From the NCBI RefSeq assembly GCF_900116605.1, contig NZ_FPBC01000005.1:78450-142449 (forward strand): DNA of 64,000 nt, given 5' to 3'. Below, one piece after another: positions 26,296-35,403 of the stretch; position 1 is the stretch's first letter, and every line of letters starts with the position of its first letter. The DNA is from Pseudomonas marincola. GTDB taxonomy: Bacteria; Pseudomonadota; Gammaproteobacteria; Pseudomonadales; Pseudomonadaceae. Both the position numbers and the translations under genes were made by a program. The notes under the pieces were generated by a model, which saw only the letters and a list, made by a program, of their open reading frames with translations, was not told the origin of the DNA and did no database searches.

Positions 26296-27972
26296 ACCCA
26301 GGAAATCGGCGGCTTCGCCGCGCTCGGACTTCACCCAAGTATTCTTGCAGCACTGACTGCAGTGGGCTACGAAGAGCCATCGCCAATTCAGCAACAAGCC
26401 ATCCCAGTTATTCTCGCCGGCCAGGACATGATCGGTCAGGCGCAGACGGGTACCGGTAAAACAGCCGCATTCGCTTTGCCGCTGCTCAGCCGTATCGACA
26501 TCAGCAAGCGTGAGCCACAGGCTCTGATTCTGGCGCCGACCCGCGAACTGGCTCTGCAGGTTGCAACGGCTTTCGAAACCTATTCCAAGCAATTGCCTGG
26601 CCTTAACGTTGTTGCTGTTTACGGTGGCGCCCCGATGGGCCCGCAGTTGAAAGCAATTCGTCAGGGTGCCCAGGTTATCGTGGCAACGCCGGGTCGTCTG
26701 GTTGACCACCTGCGCCGCGACGAGAAAGTACTCTCGACTATTCAGCACCTGGTGCTCGATGAAGCCGACGAAATGCTCAAGCTGGGCTTCATGGACGATC
26801 TGGAAGTTATCTTCCAGGCCATGCCAGCAACTCGTCAGACAGTATTGTTCTCGGCCACTCTGCCGCACTCGATTCGCGCCATTGCTGAAAAGCACCTGCG
26901 CAATCCGCAGCACATCAAAATCGCGGCCAAGACCCAAACCGTTGCGCGTATCGAGCAGGCTCACCTGTTGATCCACGCTGACCAGAAGGTTAACGCCGTA
27001 CTGCGTTTGCTCGAAGTTGAAGAGTTTGATGCGCTGATCGCATTCGTGCGTACCAAGCAAGCCACTCTGGATCTGGCAAGCGCGCTGGAAGCCAAAGGCT
27101 ACAAGGCTGCTGCACTGAACGGTGACATCGCCCAGAACCAGCGTGAGCGCGTTATCGACTCGCTGAAAGACGGTCGTCTGGACATCGTAGTCGCAACCGA
27201 CGTAGCTGCTCGTGGCCTCGACGTGCCGCGCATCACTCACGTTTTCAACGTAGACATGCCGTACGACCCAGAGTCTTACGTTCACCGTATCGGCCGTACT
27301 GGCCGTGCCGGTCGCGAAGGTCGCGCATTGCTGCTGGTAACGCCGCGTGAGCGTCGCATGCTGCAGGTTATCGAGCGTGTTACCGGGCAGAAAGTTGGCG
27401 AAGTCAAGCTGCCGAACGCTCAGCAAGTTCTCGATGCACGCATCAAGAAGCTGACCACCAGCCTGGCACCTCTGGTTGCTGACGCTGAGGCCAGCCACGG
27501 TGATTTGCTTGATCGTCTGACTGCAGACATCGGTTGCTCGCCGCGTGCTCTGGCTGCCGCATTGCTGCGCAAGGCCACCAATGGTCAGGCGCTGACTTTG
27601 GCTGACGTCGAGAAAGAGCAGCCATTGGTTCCAAACAGCGGTCCGCGTGAGCGCAGCGATCGTGGCGGTGAGCGTGGCGAGCGTCCGGTTCGTTCCGATC
27701 GCGAGCGTCGTGCGCCAATGCCGCTGGGCGAAGGCCGTGCACGTTGCCGTACCGCGCTGGGTGCGCGTGACGGTATTGCTGCCAAGAACCTGCTGGGCGC
27801 AATCCTCAACGAAGGCGGCCTTGCGCGTGACGCAATCGGTCGCATCCAGATCCGCGAGAGCTTCAGTCTCGTTGAACTGCCGGAAGACGGCCTGGAGCGC
27901 TTGCTGGCCAAGCTCAAGGACACCCGTGTTGCTGGTAAGCCATTGAAGCTGCGCCGTTACCGCGAAGACTGA
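26293..27972 (+). CDS. deaD: DEAD-box ATP-dependent RNA helicase (DeaD/CsdA-like)
   Basis: 559 residues from ATG 26293 (MTQEIGGFAALGL); an earlier in-frame ATG at 26242 has no ribosome site. All helicase motifs are present: Q motif, AQTGTGKT (motif I), PTRELALQ, TPGRL, DEADEML (motif II), FSATLP (III), ATDVAARGLDVP and HRIGRTGRAGR (VI). A basic Arg/Gly/Asp-Glu-rich linker (near 455-490) leads to a C-terminal RNA-binding domain (GIAAKNLLGAILNEGG, IRESFSLVELPED) of the DbpA/CsdA type. It unwinds structured RNA in ribosome assembly and mRNA decay, mainly in the cold. A strong terminator follows. Confidence 0.93.
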   Translation: MTQEIGGFAALGLHPSILAALTAVGYEEPSPIQQQAIPVILAGQDMIGQAQTGTGKTAAFALPLLSRIDISKREPQALILAPTRELALQVATAFETYSKQLPGLNVVAVYGGAPMGPQLKAIRQGAQVIVATPGRLVDHLRRDEKVLSTIQHLVLDEADEMLKLGFMDDLEVIFQAMPATRQTVLFSATLPHSIRAIAEKHLRNPQHIKIAAKTQTVARIEQAHLLIHADQKVNAVLRLLEVEEFDALIAFVRTKQATLDLASALEAKGYKAAALNGDIAQNQRERVIDSLKDGRLDIVVATDVAARGLDVPRITHVFNVDMPYDPESYVHRIGRTGRAGREGRALLLVTPRERRMLQVIERVTGQKVGEVKLPNAQQVLDARIKKLTTSLAPLVADAEASHGDLLDRLTADIGCSPRALAAALLRKATNGQALTLADVEKEQPLVPNSGPRERSDRGGERGERPVRSDRERRAPMPLGEGRARCRTALGARDGIAAKNLLGAILNEGGLARDAIGRIQIRESFSLVELPEDGLERLLAKLKDTRVAGKPLKLRRYRED

Positions 27973-28026
27973 TTCAGTTCAGTCCTCGCGCAGGGCCAGC
28001 TAATCAGGCCCGCGTAAGCTAACGAG

Positions 28027-28057
28027 AAAACCCGAATCGAAAGGTTCGGGTTTTTTT
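28027..28057 (+). terminator. rho-independent terminator of deaD
   Basis: AACCCGAA pairs with TTCGGGTT around TCGAAAGG, followed by seven T. It lies about 60 bp after the helicase stop. Confidence 0.9.
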
Positions 28058-28166
28058 ATGGCTGCATGAAAGGCGCCGCAGGTTGGGGTTGGCGCGACGC
28101 ACTTGGGATTGTCTGTGCGAAGCAGGGCGGTTGGCCGCTATCAGCTTGCGCTTTCCTGCGGGCAAT

Positions 28167-28200
28167 AAAAAAGCCACAACAGCGAACTGTTGTGGCTTTT
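28167..28200 (-). terminator. rho-independent terminator of the 28212 gene
   Basis: AAAAGCCACAACAG pairs with CTGTTGTGGCTTTT around CGAA. On the minus strand it is followed by a T-run, and it starts 12 bp past the stop of the minus-strand gene. It can also stop readthrough from deaD. Confidence 0.88.
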
Positions 28201-28211
28201 GGCTGGCGGAA

Positions 28212-28499
28212 TCAGGCTATGTGATAGCTGAGAACGCTGTCTTGCTCTTTCAAGGATTTACGCAGATCTGCCGGAATGTTGCCGGAACGTACGGCCAGTT
28301 CCAGGCGGATCTCTTCGAGGCTCTGGGCGAAAGCCTGTGTGTCATTCAATTGAGCTGCACCCAGTACGCGGCTGTAAACAGTGGTTTCGCTGTCATCGAT
28401 GAGCGATAGCACAATGCTGCTATCGGGTCGTGGCAAGCTGAAATTGGCCTTGAGGGGTGAAAACAGTTGTTCGACAAATTCGCGTTTGGTGCTGTCCAT
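28212..28499 (-). CDS. Small conserved protein, probably DUF3509
   Basis: 95 residues, starting MDSTKREFVEQLFSPLKANF, no signal peptide or membrane segment. The pattern (an N-terminal helix, then PDSSIVLSLIDDSETTVYSRVL, then a helical C-terminal half) resembles the DUF3509 proteins that pseudomonads carry in several copies. No function is known. Position just before dnaX, with another small gene, corresponds to the PA1530/PA1531 region as I recall it. It has its own terminator. Confidence 0.65.
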   Translation of the reverse strand: MDSTKREFVEQLFSPLKANFSLPRPDSSIVLSLIDDSETTVYSRVLGAAQLNDTQAFAQSLEEIRLELAVRSGNIPADLRKSLKEQDSVLSYHIA

Positions 28500-28568
28500 T
28501 CACTGGGCTCCATCCTGGGGGTAACAAACAGACCCCCAGTCTACGCCTAAAGTTCAGCAGGCCATAAT

Positions 28569-28790
28569 TTAGGCGCTGAGTGACTGGCGCGCCTTGGCAA
28601 TTACCTGCTCCAGCGAGTCAGCCGAGTACTGGCCCGGGTACAGGCGCTGGCTGTGCTTGGCAATGCCGGCATTGTCGACAATGGTGAAGCTGAAACTGCC
28701 TTTGCGTGCAGCAAGGATATGGCAGTCGAGTGGCGCAAATGCGCTGGCTAGGGTGCTAATGGCAACCTGAATTTGAGTTTGTGTATTCAT
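28569..28790 (-). CDS. Small hypothetical protein
   Basis: 73 residues, soluble; a helix-rich N-terminus (QIQVAISTLASAFAPLDCHIL), then a short beta-like stretch KGSFSFTIVDNAG and a C-terminal helix ending KARQSLSA. I do not recognise a family. It is followed by 69 bp and another small minus-strand gene, and codon use agrees with neighbours, so it is probably real. Confidence 0.6.
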   Translation of the reverse strand: MNTQTQIQVAISTLASAFAPLDCHILAARKGSFSFTIVDNAGIAKHSQRLYPGQYSADSLEQVIAKARQSLSA

Positions 28791-29264
28791 TTTTTGGGTG
28801 TTTCCTAAAGCAAAAGCGCTTCGTGCGCAGAGTAAAGCTCCAGAGCACTGACGGTTTCTGGTCAGATACTTTTTTTCATATGGAGCGAAGTTACACGACC
28901 ATTGGGCGAAATCGCCGGGATCGGGTCAGTACTTCGGATGCAGGTTTGCGTCGTCGCTGAGGCGAGACATCCTGAATAGTCATCAGATTGGGTCAGGTAG
29001 AAAGCTGTGCGGCATCGCTTGATAGGCGTATGCGCTTTTTACCAGGGTTCCATCGGAGGGGGTGGACAGTGTTGTTGAGTTCCAACAGCAGTATCCGGTG
29101 CCTTATTGACTTACAGCTTGGTACGAACAGGCGGATTGTACGTGTCTGTGTAAAAAATAGCCAGTTGTATTTTCTGTGAATCAAGAAGCGGCTGATTGGA
29201 TGCAATTTGCGGGTCGCTCCGTTAGGATTAGCCCACTTTTGCTTTCATCTCATGACGGGTTTCG
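28791..29264. other. 474-bp intergenic region upstream of dnaX
   Basis: It separates the small minus-strand gene from dnaX and must hold both promoters. I found no convincing gene. Two short frames of 60-70 codons (28988-29179 and its complement) look accidental. I looked for the SRP RNA core, because a 4.5S RNA gene can lie near dnaX in pseudomonads, but the conserved GGTCAGGTCCGGAAGGAAGC core is absent. Confidence 0.5.
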
Positions 29265-31352
29265 ATGAGTTATCAGGTTCTTGCACGCAAGTGGCGTCCG
29301 CGCTCCTTCCGCGAAATGGTTGGCCAGACGCATGTGCTCAAAGCACTGATCAATGCCCTGGATAGCCAGCGGTTGCACCACGCCTATCTTTTCACGGGCA
29401 CCCGCGGGGTGGGTAAAACCACGATTGCGCGGATTATCGCCAAATGCCTGAACTGCGAAACCGGTATCAGCTCCACGCCGTGCGGAACCTGCTCGATCTG
29501 CAAAGAGATTGACGAGGGCCGCTTTGTTGATCTGATCGAAGTCGACGCCGCGAGCCGGACCAAAGTTGAAGACACCCGTGAGTTGCTCGACAACGTGCAG
29601 TACTCGCCGAGCCGTGGGCGCTTCAAGGTCTACCTGATCGACGAAGTGCACATGCTGTCGTCGCACTCGTTCAATGCGCTGCTGAAAACCCTGGAAGAGC
29701 CGCCGCCGCACGTTAAATTCCTGCTGGCGACGACCGATCCGCAAAAACTGCCGGTCACCATCCTGTCGCGCTGCCTGCAGTTCTCGTTGAAGAACATGCC
29801 GCCCGAGCGTGTGGTCGAGCACTTGAGCCATGTATTGACGGCTGAAACCATTCCGTTCGAAGAAGACGCGCTGTGGTTGCTCGGCCGTGCTGCCGATGGC
29901 TCGATGCGTGACGCCATGAGCCTCACCGATCAGGCAATTGCCTTTGGTGAGGGCAAGGTGCTGGCTGCTGATGTGCGGGCCATGCTCGGCACTCTCGACC
30001 ACGGTCAGGTGTATGGCGTGTTGCATGCATTGCTTGAGGGCGATGCGCGCGGCGTTATTGACGCGGTTCGGCATCTGGCTGAACAGGGGCCGGACTGGAA
30101 TGGCGTACTCAGCGAGATTCTCAACGTCTTGCACCGCGTAGCAATCGCTCAGGCGCTGCCGGATGCGGTCGACAATGGCTACGGCGACCGCGATCGGGTG
30201 CTTGAGCTGGCGGGTGCATTACCGGCCGAAGATATTCAGTTTTACTACCAGATGGGCCTTATCGGTCGCCGTGACCTGCCCTTGGCGCCGGACCCGCGCA
30301 GCGGGTTTGAGATGGTCCTGCTGCGAATGCTCGCTTTCAGGCCCGCTGATTCAGCGGACGCACCCAGGCTTTCGCTAAAGCCGCTCGGGATTAGCCAGGC
30401 CACTGCTAATCCCCCAAGCGACTCAGTGGCCGGCGCTGCTATTGCGGCGCCGGCTGCCGTACCGCCTCAGCCAGCAGTTGCTGAGCCTGAGCCCGTTGCT
30501 GCTGCGAGCGTGGCGGCTGTAGCGCCGGCGCCAACCGTGGCGGCGCCGCAACCCCTGCCAGAAGCGTCTGCGCCAGTGGTTGATTTGCCTTGGGAAGAGC
30601 CGGCAGCGGTTGCAGCGCCTGTTATTCCAACGCCAGCAGAGGCTGTTCAGGAGAGCGTTTCTGATCCAGCGCCTGCAGATGATGGCGTTGCAGTGAAAAC
30701 GCCGGAGATCGTCGCTGAGGCTGCGAGCGAGCCTGTTGAAGAGCTGCACGTCGAGACTGTCGCGGTTGTCACCGAAGAAGCCGTGGTGATCGAGGCTGCA
30801 CAATTGCCAGACAACGATGCGGATGACGAGCCGCCGTTGGGTGATTACGACTACGTCGAGATGGACGCAGAATCAATGGATTATGACTTCGGCGCGATTG
30901 AACCCGAAGTGATCGAGGCGCCTGAGCCATCAGCGGCTGCGGTGCCCGCCACTGGTCTTGCCGCTGAGTGGCTGGAGCTGTTCCCCAAGTTGGGCCTGGC
31001 CGGCATGACCGGCAGCATTGGCGCTAACTGCACGCTGATTTCGGTTGAAGGCGACAACTGGCTGTTGCACCTGGATCCTGCGCACAGCGCGTTGTTTAAT
31101 CCGACCCAGCAACGCCGCCTGAATGACGCGCTCAACCAGCAGCAGGGGCGCGAGCTCAAGCTGCACATCGAATTGATTAAGCCTGAACAGGAAACACCTG
31201 CTCAGGCGGCTTCGCGCAAACGTGCCAATCGCCAGCGCGAAGCTGAGGAGTCGATCCATAACGATCCGCTCGTCCAGCAAATGATTGAGCAGTTCACTGC
31301 GGTCATTCGTGCCGATAGTATTGAACCCATAGACCCTATTATTACCCCCTGA
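29265..31352 (+). CDS. dnaX: DNA polymerase III subunits gamma and tau
   Basis: 695 residues. N-terminal AAA+ clamp-loader ATPase: Walker A GTRGVGKT at 45-52, zinc ligands Cys64, Cys73, Cys76, Cys79, Walker B LIDEVHML from 124, and the sensor region [16 protein letters not shown] near 160. After domain III comes a long low-complexity linker rich in Ala, Pro, Val and Glu (about 385-560), then the tau-specific C-terminal domain that contacts alpha polymerase and DnaB. I saw no E. coli-type A AAA AAG slip site in a suitable place, so a gamma form by frameshift is not evident. It leads dnaX-ybaB-recR. Confidence 0.96.
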   Translation: MSYQVLARKWRPRSFREMVGQTHVLKALINALDSQRLHHAYLFTGTRGVGKTTIARIIAKCLNCETGISSTPCGTCSICKEIDEGRFVDLIEVDAASRTKVEDTRELLDNVQYSPSRGRFKVYLIDEVHMLSSHSFNALLKTLEEPPPHVKFLLATTDPQKLPVTILSRCLQFSLKNMPPERVVEHLSHVLTAETIPFEEDALWLLGRAADGSMRDAMSLTDQAIAFGEGKVLAADVRAMLGTLDHGQVYGVLHALLEGDARGVIDAVRHLAEQGPDWNGVLSEILNVLHRVAIAQALPDAVDNGYGDRDRVLELAGALPAEDIQFYYQMGLIGRRDLPLAPDPRSGFEMVLLRMLAFRPADSADAPRLSLKPLGISQATANPPSDSVAGAAIAAPAAVPPQPAVAEPEPVAAASVAAVAPAPTVAAPQPLPEASAPVVDLPWEEPAAVAAPVIPTPAEAVQESVSDPAPADDGVAVKTPEIVAEAASEPVEELHVETVAVVTEEAVVIEAAQLPDNDADDEPPLGDYDYVEMDAESMDYDFGAIEPEVIEAPEPSAAAVPATGLAAEWLELFPKLGLAGMTGSIGANCTLISVEGDNWLLHLDPAHSALFNPTQQRRLNDALNQQQGRELKLHIELIKPEQETPAQAASRKRANRQREAEESIHNDPLVQQMIEQFTAVIRADSIEPIDPIITP

Positions 31353-31368
31353 TTACGAGGACAACACC

Positions 31369-31695
31369 ATGATGAAAGGTGGCATGGCCGGCCTGATGAA
31401 GCAGGCGCAGCAGATGCAAGAAAAAATGGCGAAGATGCAGGAAGAACTTGCTAACGCCGAAGTCACCGGTCAATCCGGCGCCGGCCTGGTCAGCGTTGTT
31501 ATGACTGGTCGTCACGACATCAAGCGCGTGAGCCTGGATGACAGCTTGATGCAGGAAGACAAGGAAATCCTTGAAGACCTGATCGCCGCTGCAGTCAACG
31601 ATGCCGTGCGCAAAGTTGAAGCCAACAGCAAAGAGAAAATGGGCGGCATGACCGAAGGCATGCAACTGCCACCCGGTTTCAAAATGCCGTTCTAA
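31369..31695 (+). CDS. ybaB: Nucleoid-associated protein YbaB/EbfC
   Basis: 108 residues, starting [20 protein letters not shown], with the coiled N-terminal helix and the conserved [20 protein letters not shown] middle and C-terminal methionine-rich tail ([17 protein letters not shown]). The YbaB/EbfC dimer binds DNA in tweezer form and is almost always encoded between dnaX and recR, as here (16 bp after dnaX, AGGAC ribosome site). Confidence 0.95.
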   Translation: MMKGGMAGLMKQAQQMQEKMAKMQEELANAEVTGQSGAGLVSVVMTGRHDIKRVSLDDSLMQEDKEILEDLIAAAVNDAVRKVEANSKEKMGGMTEGMQLPPGFKMPF

Positions 31696-31702
31696 AAAGT
31701 GC

Positions 31703-31795
31703 TACGGGTGTGGCTGCCACGGCAGCCGTACCTGTATCTGGCACAAGGGCGGCGGATTCACGCCGACCACTTGTGCAGCGTGTCGCCCTGACACG
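31703..31795 (+). other. Three consecutive stem-loops between ybaB and recR
   Basis: 31703-31736: TACGGGT/ACCTGTA outer stem with inner GGCTGC/GCAGCC. 31741-31776: GCACAAG/CTTGTGC with inner CGGCG/CGCCG and a six-base loop. 31779-31795: CGTGTC/GACACG around GCCCT. None has a T-run and none overlaps a gene. They may be a processing or stability element that separates recR from dnaX-ybaB expression, or a small RNA. Confidence 0.5.
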
Positions 31796-31845
31796 AACGA
31801 TGCTGCAACGCGATTTTCATACTTCCCCTGCGACCGAGAAACTGC

Positions 31846-32445
31846 ATGAGCTTCAGTCCCCTGATTCGTCACCTGATCGATTCACTGCGCATTCTGCCCG
31901 GCGTTGGCCAGAAAACGGCCCAGCGCATGGCCTTGCAGATGCTCGAGCGTGACCGCAGTGGCGGCTTACGCCTTGCTCAGGCGCTGACGCAGGCGATGGA
32001 AGGCGTAGGGCACTGCAAACGTTGTCGTACGCTTAGCGAAGACGAGGTCTGCGAAATCTGCCTCGATCCGCGCCGCGACGACAATCTGTTGTGCGTTGTG
32101 CAAGGCCCGATGGATGTCTACGCCGTTGATCAAACAGGGTTTCGCGGGCGCTATTTTGTCCTCAAAGGGCATTTGTCGCCGCTGGACGGTCTTGGGCCTG
32201 AAGCCATTGGCATCCCCGAGTTACTGGCGCGTATCGAGCAAGGCACTTTCGTCGAGATTATTCTGGCCACTAACCCGACAGTGGAAGGCGAGGCTACCGC
32301 GCATTACATTGCACAGTTGCTGGCCAATAAGGGCCTTGTCACTTCGCGTATTGCCCATGGCATGCCGCTCGGTGGCGAGCTTGAATTGGTCGATGGCGGT
32401 ACGCTTGCCCATGCATTCTCTGGTCGCCGCCCAATCGTTCTGTAA
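31846..32445 (+). CDS. recR: Recombination mediator protein RecR
   Basis: 199 residues. Helix-hairpin-helix [16 protein letters not shown] (15-30), zinc finger Cys57, Cys60, Cys69, Cys72, then the Toprim domain with [15 protein letters not shown] and [16 protein letters not shown], and the C-terminal [15 protein letters not shown]. RecR loads RecA at gaps with RecO/RecF. The order dnaX-ybaB-recR is the standard one. Confidence 0.96.
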   Translation: MSFSPLIRHLIDSLRILPGVGQKTAQRMALQMLERDRSGGLRLAQALTQAMEGVGHCKRCRTLSEDEVCEICLDPRRDDNLLCVVQGPMDVYAVDQTGFRGRYFVLKGHLSPLDGLGPEAIGIPELLARIEQGTFVEIILATNPTVEGEATAHYIAQLLANKGLVTSRIAHGMPLGGELELVDGGTLAHAFSGRRPIVL

Positions 32446-32566
32446 CCAAAACCCGGCATTTGCTTTCGCCAGCTTGGCAATTGCGCCACTGAAACCTGCG
32501 TTTAAACGGGCGTTCAGTCAGGCTGTGTCTGTAAAAAACAGCGGGGCATCTGGCCGTTTTATCATC

Positions 32567-32595
32567 TTGCTAACCAAGCAAGCGCTAGGTATGGT
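32567..32595 (+). promoter_or_regulatory. Promoter with AtuR-type operator in its spacer
   Basis: TTGCTA (32567-32572) and TATGGT (32590-32595) are 17 bp apart. The 18 bases at 32573-32590, ACCAAGCAAGCGCTAGGT, match AtuR operator 1 at 17 of 18 positions and fill the spacer exactly. Transcription would start near 32602, 20 bp before the acyl-CoA dehydrogenase gene. A TetR repressor bound here would block RNA polymerase. Confidence 0.75.
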
Positions 32596-32621
32596 CTGGA
32601 AAACCTCAGCGAGCAGCCGCC

Positions 32622-33770
32622 ATGTCAGCCTTGCAAGATTATTTCGATGACTCCCACACCCTCGTGCGCGACTCGGTACGCCGCTTTGTTGAGCGTGAAA
32701 TCCTGCCGCACGTAGACGATTGGGAGGAGGCCGGTGGCTTCCCCCGTGAGCTTTATCGCAAGGCGGGTGCAGCAGGGATTTTGGGTATTGGTTACCCCGA
32801 GCGCTTCGGCGGCAGCCACGAAGGCGATATTTTTGCCAAGGTGGCCGCCAGTGAGGAGCTGATGCGTTCAGGTTCGGGTGGGCTGGTTGCGGGCCTGGGA
32901 TCTCTGGATATCGGCTTGCCGCCCGTACTCAAGTGGGCCAAGCCGGCCATTCGTGATCAGGTGGTGCCGCAGGTGCTGGCGGGTGAGAAAATCATGGCGC
33001 TGGCGGTGACCGAACCCTCTGGCGGCTCTGATGTGGCAAACCTGAAAACCCGCGCCGTGCGTGACGGTGAGTTTTATCGGGTCAGCGGCAGCAAGACCTT
33101 CATTACCAGTGGTGTGCGCGCCGACTATTACACTGTCGCGGTGCGCACCGGGGGTGAGGGATTTTCAGGTGTCAGCCTGTTATTGATCGAGAAGGGCACG
33201 CCAGGTTTCACCGTGGGCCGCCAGTTGAAAAAGATGGGGTGGTGGGCGTCTGATACGGCAGAGCTGTTCTTCGATGATTGCAGGGTGCCGGTCGACAACC
33301 TGATCGGAGCCGAGAACATGGGCTTTGCCGGTATCATGGCGAATTTTCAGAGCGAGCGCCTTTCACTGGCGATCATGGCCAACATGACCGCGCAACTGGC
33401 GTTTGAAGAGTCGATGGCGTGGGCGCGCGAGCGGCAAGCGTTTGGTAAGCCGATCGGCAAGTTTCAGGTGCTCAAGCATCGGCTGGCAGAGATGGCCACT
33501 CAGCTTGAGGTGTCACGCGAGTTCACTTACCGGCAAGCGGCGAAAATGGCGGCGGGGCAAAGCGTGGTCAAGGAGATCTCGATGGCGAAGAACTTTGCCA
33601 CTGATATTGCCGACAAGATTACTTATGACGCCGTGCAGATTCTCGGCGGCATGGGTTACATGCGCGAGAGCCTGGTCGAACGTTTGTACCGTGACAATCG
33701 GATTCTCTCGATTGGCGGCGGCTCACGCGAGATCATGAACGAGATCATCAGCAAGCAGATGGGGCTCTAG
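32622..33770 (+). CDS. Acyl-CoA dehydrogenase, AtuD-related (PA1535-like)
   Basis: 382 residues. FAD-type signatures ALAVTEPSGGSDVANLKT (126-143) and ILGGMGYMRE near 343. As in AtuD, the MCAD catalytic Glu position is occupied by SIGGGSREIM; Glu245 in FQSERL is where isovaleryl-CoA dehydrogenase keeps its base. Its P. aeruginosa counterpart by position, PA1535, belongs as I recall to the same subgroup as AtuD. The near-perfect AtuR-type operator in its promoter supports a role in citronellyl-CoA or related branched acyl-CoA oxidation. It stands between recR and apt, with a strong terminator behind it. Confidence 0.88.
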   Translation: MSALQDYFDDSHTLVRDSVRRFVEREILPHVDDWEEAGGFPRELYRKAGAAGILGIGYPERFGGSHEGDIFAKVAASEELMRSGSGGLVAGLGSLDIGLPPVLKWAKPAIRDQVVPQVLAGEKIMALAVTEPSGGSDVANLKTRAVRDGEFYRVSGSKTFITSGVRADYYTVAVRTGGEGFSGVSLLLIEKGTPGFTVGRQLKKMGWWASDTAELFFDDCRVPVDNLIGAENMGFAGIMANFQSERLSLAIMANMTAQLAFEESMAWARERQAFGKPIGKFQVLKHRLAEMATQLEVSREFTYRQAAKMAAGQSVVKEISMAKNFATDIADKITYDAVQILGGMGYMRESLVERLYRDNRILSIGGGSREIMNEIISKQMGL

Positions 33771-33803
33771 CGCAGACGCGTCTGCACAGATCACTGACGC
33801 ATT

Positions 33804-33830
33804 AAAAAACCGGCACAAGGCCGGTTTTTT
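33804..33830. terminator. bidirectional rho-independent terminator
   Basis: AAAAAACCGGC pairs with GCCGGTTTTTT around ACAAG. It sits between the convergent acyl-CoA dehydrogenase and apt genes and has A/T runs on both sides. Confidence 0.92.
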
Positions 33831-33858
33831 ATGAGCAGCAAACGCATAAGTCGAGCAA

Positions 33859-34407
33859 TCAGCGCTCATCCAGGGCGAAGGCTGTCAGGGCGAATGTCGG
33901 CACGCCGCTGTCCTGCAGTTTTTGCGAACCGCCAAGCTCTGGCAGGTCGATAATGGCTGCGGCTTCAATAACGCTGGCGCCCAGTCGCTTGACCAGTTGC
34001 ACGGCTGCGAGCAGCGTGCCGCCAGTGGCGATCAGGTCATCGACGATCAGCACTTTGTCGCCTTGTTTCAGGCTGTCTGCGTGAATTTCCAGGAACGCTT
34101 CGCCGTATTCGGTCTGGTAGCCTTCGGTGACAACGTCGGCCGGCAGTTTGCCTTGCTTGCGGAACAACACCAGTGGTTTGTTCAGCTCATAGGCGATGAT
34201 CGATCCGATCAGAAAGCCACGTGCATCCATTACCCCGATGTGACTGAAGTCGGCGTCGATGTAGCGTTGGATAAAGCTGTCGATGACCATGCGCAGTGCG
34301 CGCGGTGCTTGGAACAGTGGCGTAATGTCACGGAAAACCACGCCCGGCTTGGGGAAATCTATAACCGGGCGGATCAGCGTTTTAACGCTGAATTCGTCGA
34401 AAATCAT
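33859..34407 (-). CDS. apt: Adenine phosphoribosyltransferase
   Basis: 182 residues, normal length. N-terminal [15 protein letters not shown], the flexible-loop region [13 protein letters not shown], and the PRPP-binding motif [14 protein letters not shown] near 120-133 are present. It salvages adenine to AMP using PRPP. It is 66 bp downstream of anr on the same strand, but a hairpin lies between, so they are probably separate units. Confidence 0.95.
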   Translation of the reverse strand: MIFDEFSVKTLIRPVIDFPKPGVVFRDITPLFQAPRALRMVIDSFIQRYIDADFSHIGVMDARGFLIGSIIAYELNKPLVLFRKQGKLPADVVTEGYQTEYGEAFLEIHADSLKQGDKVLIVDDLIATGGTLLAAVQLVKRLGASVIEAAAIIDLPELGGSQKLQDSGVPTFALTAFALDER

Positions 34408-34445
34408 TGCAAGGATCCTGCATGTAAGCGTTTAGGGGTAAAGCT

Positions 34446-34467
34446 GCGCCGCCATGACCGGCGGCGC
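34446..34467 (-). terminator. GC-rich hairpin behind anr
   Basis: GCGCCGCC pairs with GGCGGCGC around a six-base loop, 6 bp past the anr stop. On the minus strand it is followed by AGCTTTACCCC, a weak T-run, so termination may be partial. Confidence 0.5.
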
Positions 34468-34473
34468 GGGGGA

Positions 34474-35208
34474 TCAGTTGTTGATTTGGCCACCGGCCAA
34501 GGCGCACAACTCGATAGGGTCGATAATGTTGATTTCCTTGCCTTCCGCTTCAATCAGGTTGTTGTGTTGAAAGCGGGTAAATACTCGCGAAACTGTTTCA
34601 ACCGCCAAACCCAGGAAGTTACCGATGTCGTTGCGCGACATAGCCAGTCGAAATTGATTCGCCGAGAAGCCACGTGCACTGAATCTCGAAGACAAGTTGA
34701 CCAGAAAGGTGGCGATGCGCTCGTCTGCAGTCTTCTTCGACAGGAGCATCAGCATTTGCTTATCGTCACGAATCTCGCGGCTCATGATGCGCATCAACTG
34801 ACGACGTAACTGTGGCAGTTGCAGGGCCAGATCATCGAGGCGCTCGAACGGTATCTCGCAAATCGAAGTGGTTTCCAGCGCTTGCGCAGAGGACATGTAG
34901 GTTGACGTATCCATGCCCGACAAGCCAACCAGCTCGCTCGGTAAGTGGAAGCCAGTAATCTGCTCTTCTCCGCTGTCGCTCACGCTGAACGATTTAAGCG
35001 CCCCGGAACGCACGGCGTATACTGATTGAAAGGCATCGCCCTGACGATATAAAAACTCGCCACGCTTGAGCGGACGCCCGCGCTTGACGATGTTGTCGAG
35101 CGCGTCCATATCTTCAAAGTCGAGTGACAAAGGCAAACAAAGTGCAGCCAGGCTGCAATCCTTGCAGTGCACCTGATGAGGTGTGCGTAGCTTGAGGCTA
35201 TCAGACAT
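34474..35208 (-). CDS. anr: Anaerobic regulator Anr (FNR family)
   Basis: 244 residues. Oxygen-sensing [4Fe-4S] ligands Cys15, Cys18, Cys24 ([11 protein letters not shown]) and Cys117 (TSICEIP) are all present. The middle is a cyclic-nucleotide-type fold ([16 protein letters not shown]) and the C-terminus a Crp-type helix-turn-helix, [17 protein letters not shown], whose recognition helix fits the TTGAT-N4-ATCAA site. Anr turns on hemN, high-affinity oxidases and arginine/nitrate pathways at low oxygen. It sits next to hemN and the cco genes, as in other pseudomonads. Confidence 0.95.
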   Translation of the reverse strand: MSDSLKLRTPHQVHCKDCSLAALCLPLSLDFEDMDALDNIVKRGRPLKRGEFLYRQGDAFQSVYAVRSGALKSFSVSDSGEEQITGFHLPSELVGLSGMDTSTYMSSAQALETTSICEIPFERLDDLALQLPQLRRQLMRIMSREIRDDKQMLMLLSKKTADERIATFLVNLSSRFSARGFSANQFRLAMSRNDIGNFLGLAVETVSRVFTRFQHNNLIEAEGKEINIIDPIELCALAGGQINN

Positions 35209-35403
35209 CGAGTCGGTTCCCGGGAATACACGCAGATAACGTAAGGTTACATCACGCGTGCAATCTCGGCCAGCGGGATTACTGCAGCCCGCGCGCAGAA
35301 CGGGTTACAGCAACTGGCGGACTCGGTCGGTTTAGCCCGTATCCATGGGCATACACCCTGTGAAACTTTAAATGCCCGGTACTCGGTAAAGTGTTGCTGC
35401 GCG

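Noticed and set aside
28988..29205. Short open frames on both strands in the dnaX upstream gap
   Set aside because: They lack ribosome sites and family features and overlap each other on opposite strands.
28791..29264. Possible 4.5S SRP RNA gene upstream of dnaX
   Set aside because: The conserved SRP RNA core sequence is absent on both strands; only loosely similar GGTCAGG words occur.
29740..29760. A-rich codons CAA AAA in dnaX as a possible frameshift slip site
   Set aside because: The bases do not form an X XXY YYZ heptamer in frame and lie inside the ATPase domain, where a frameshift would not give a gamma-like protein.
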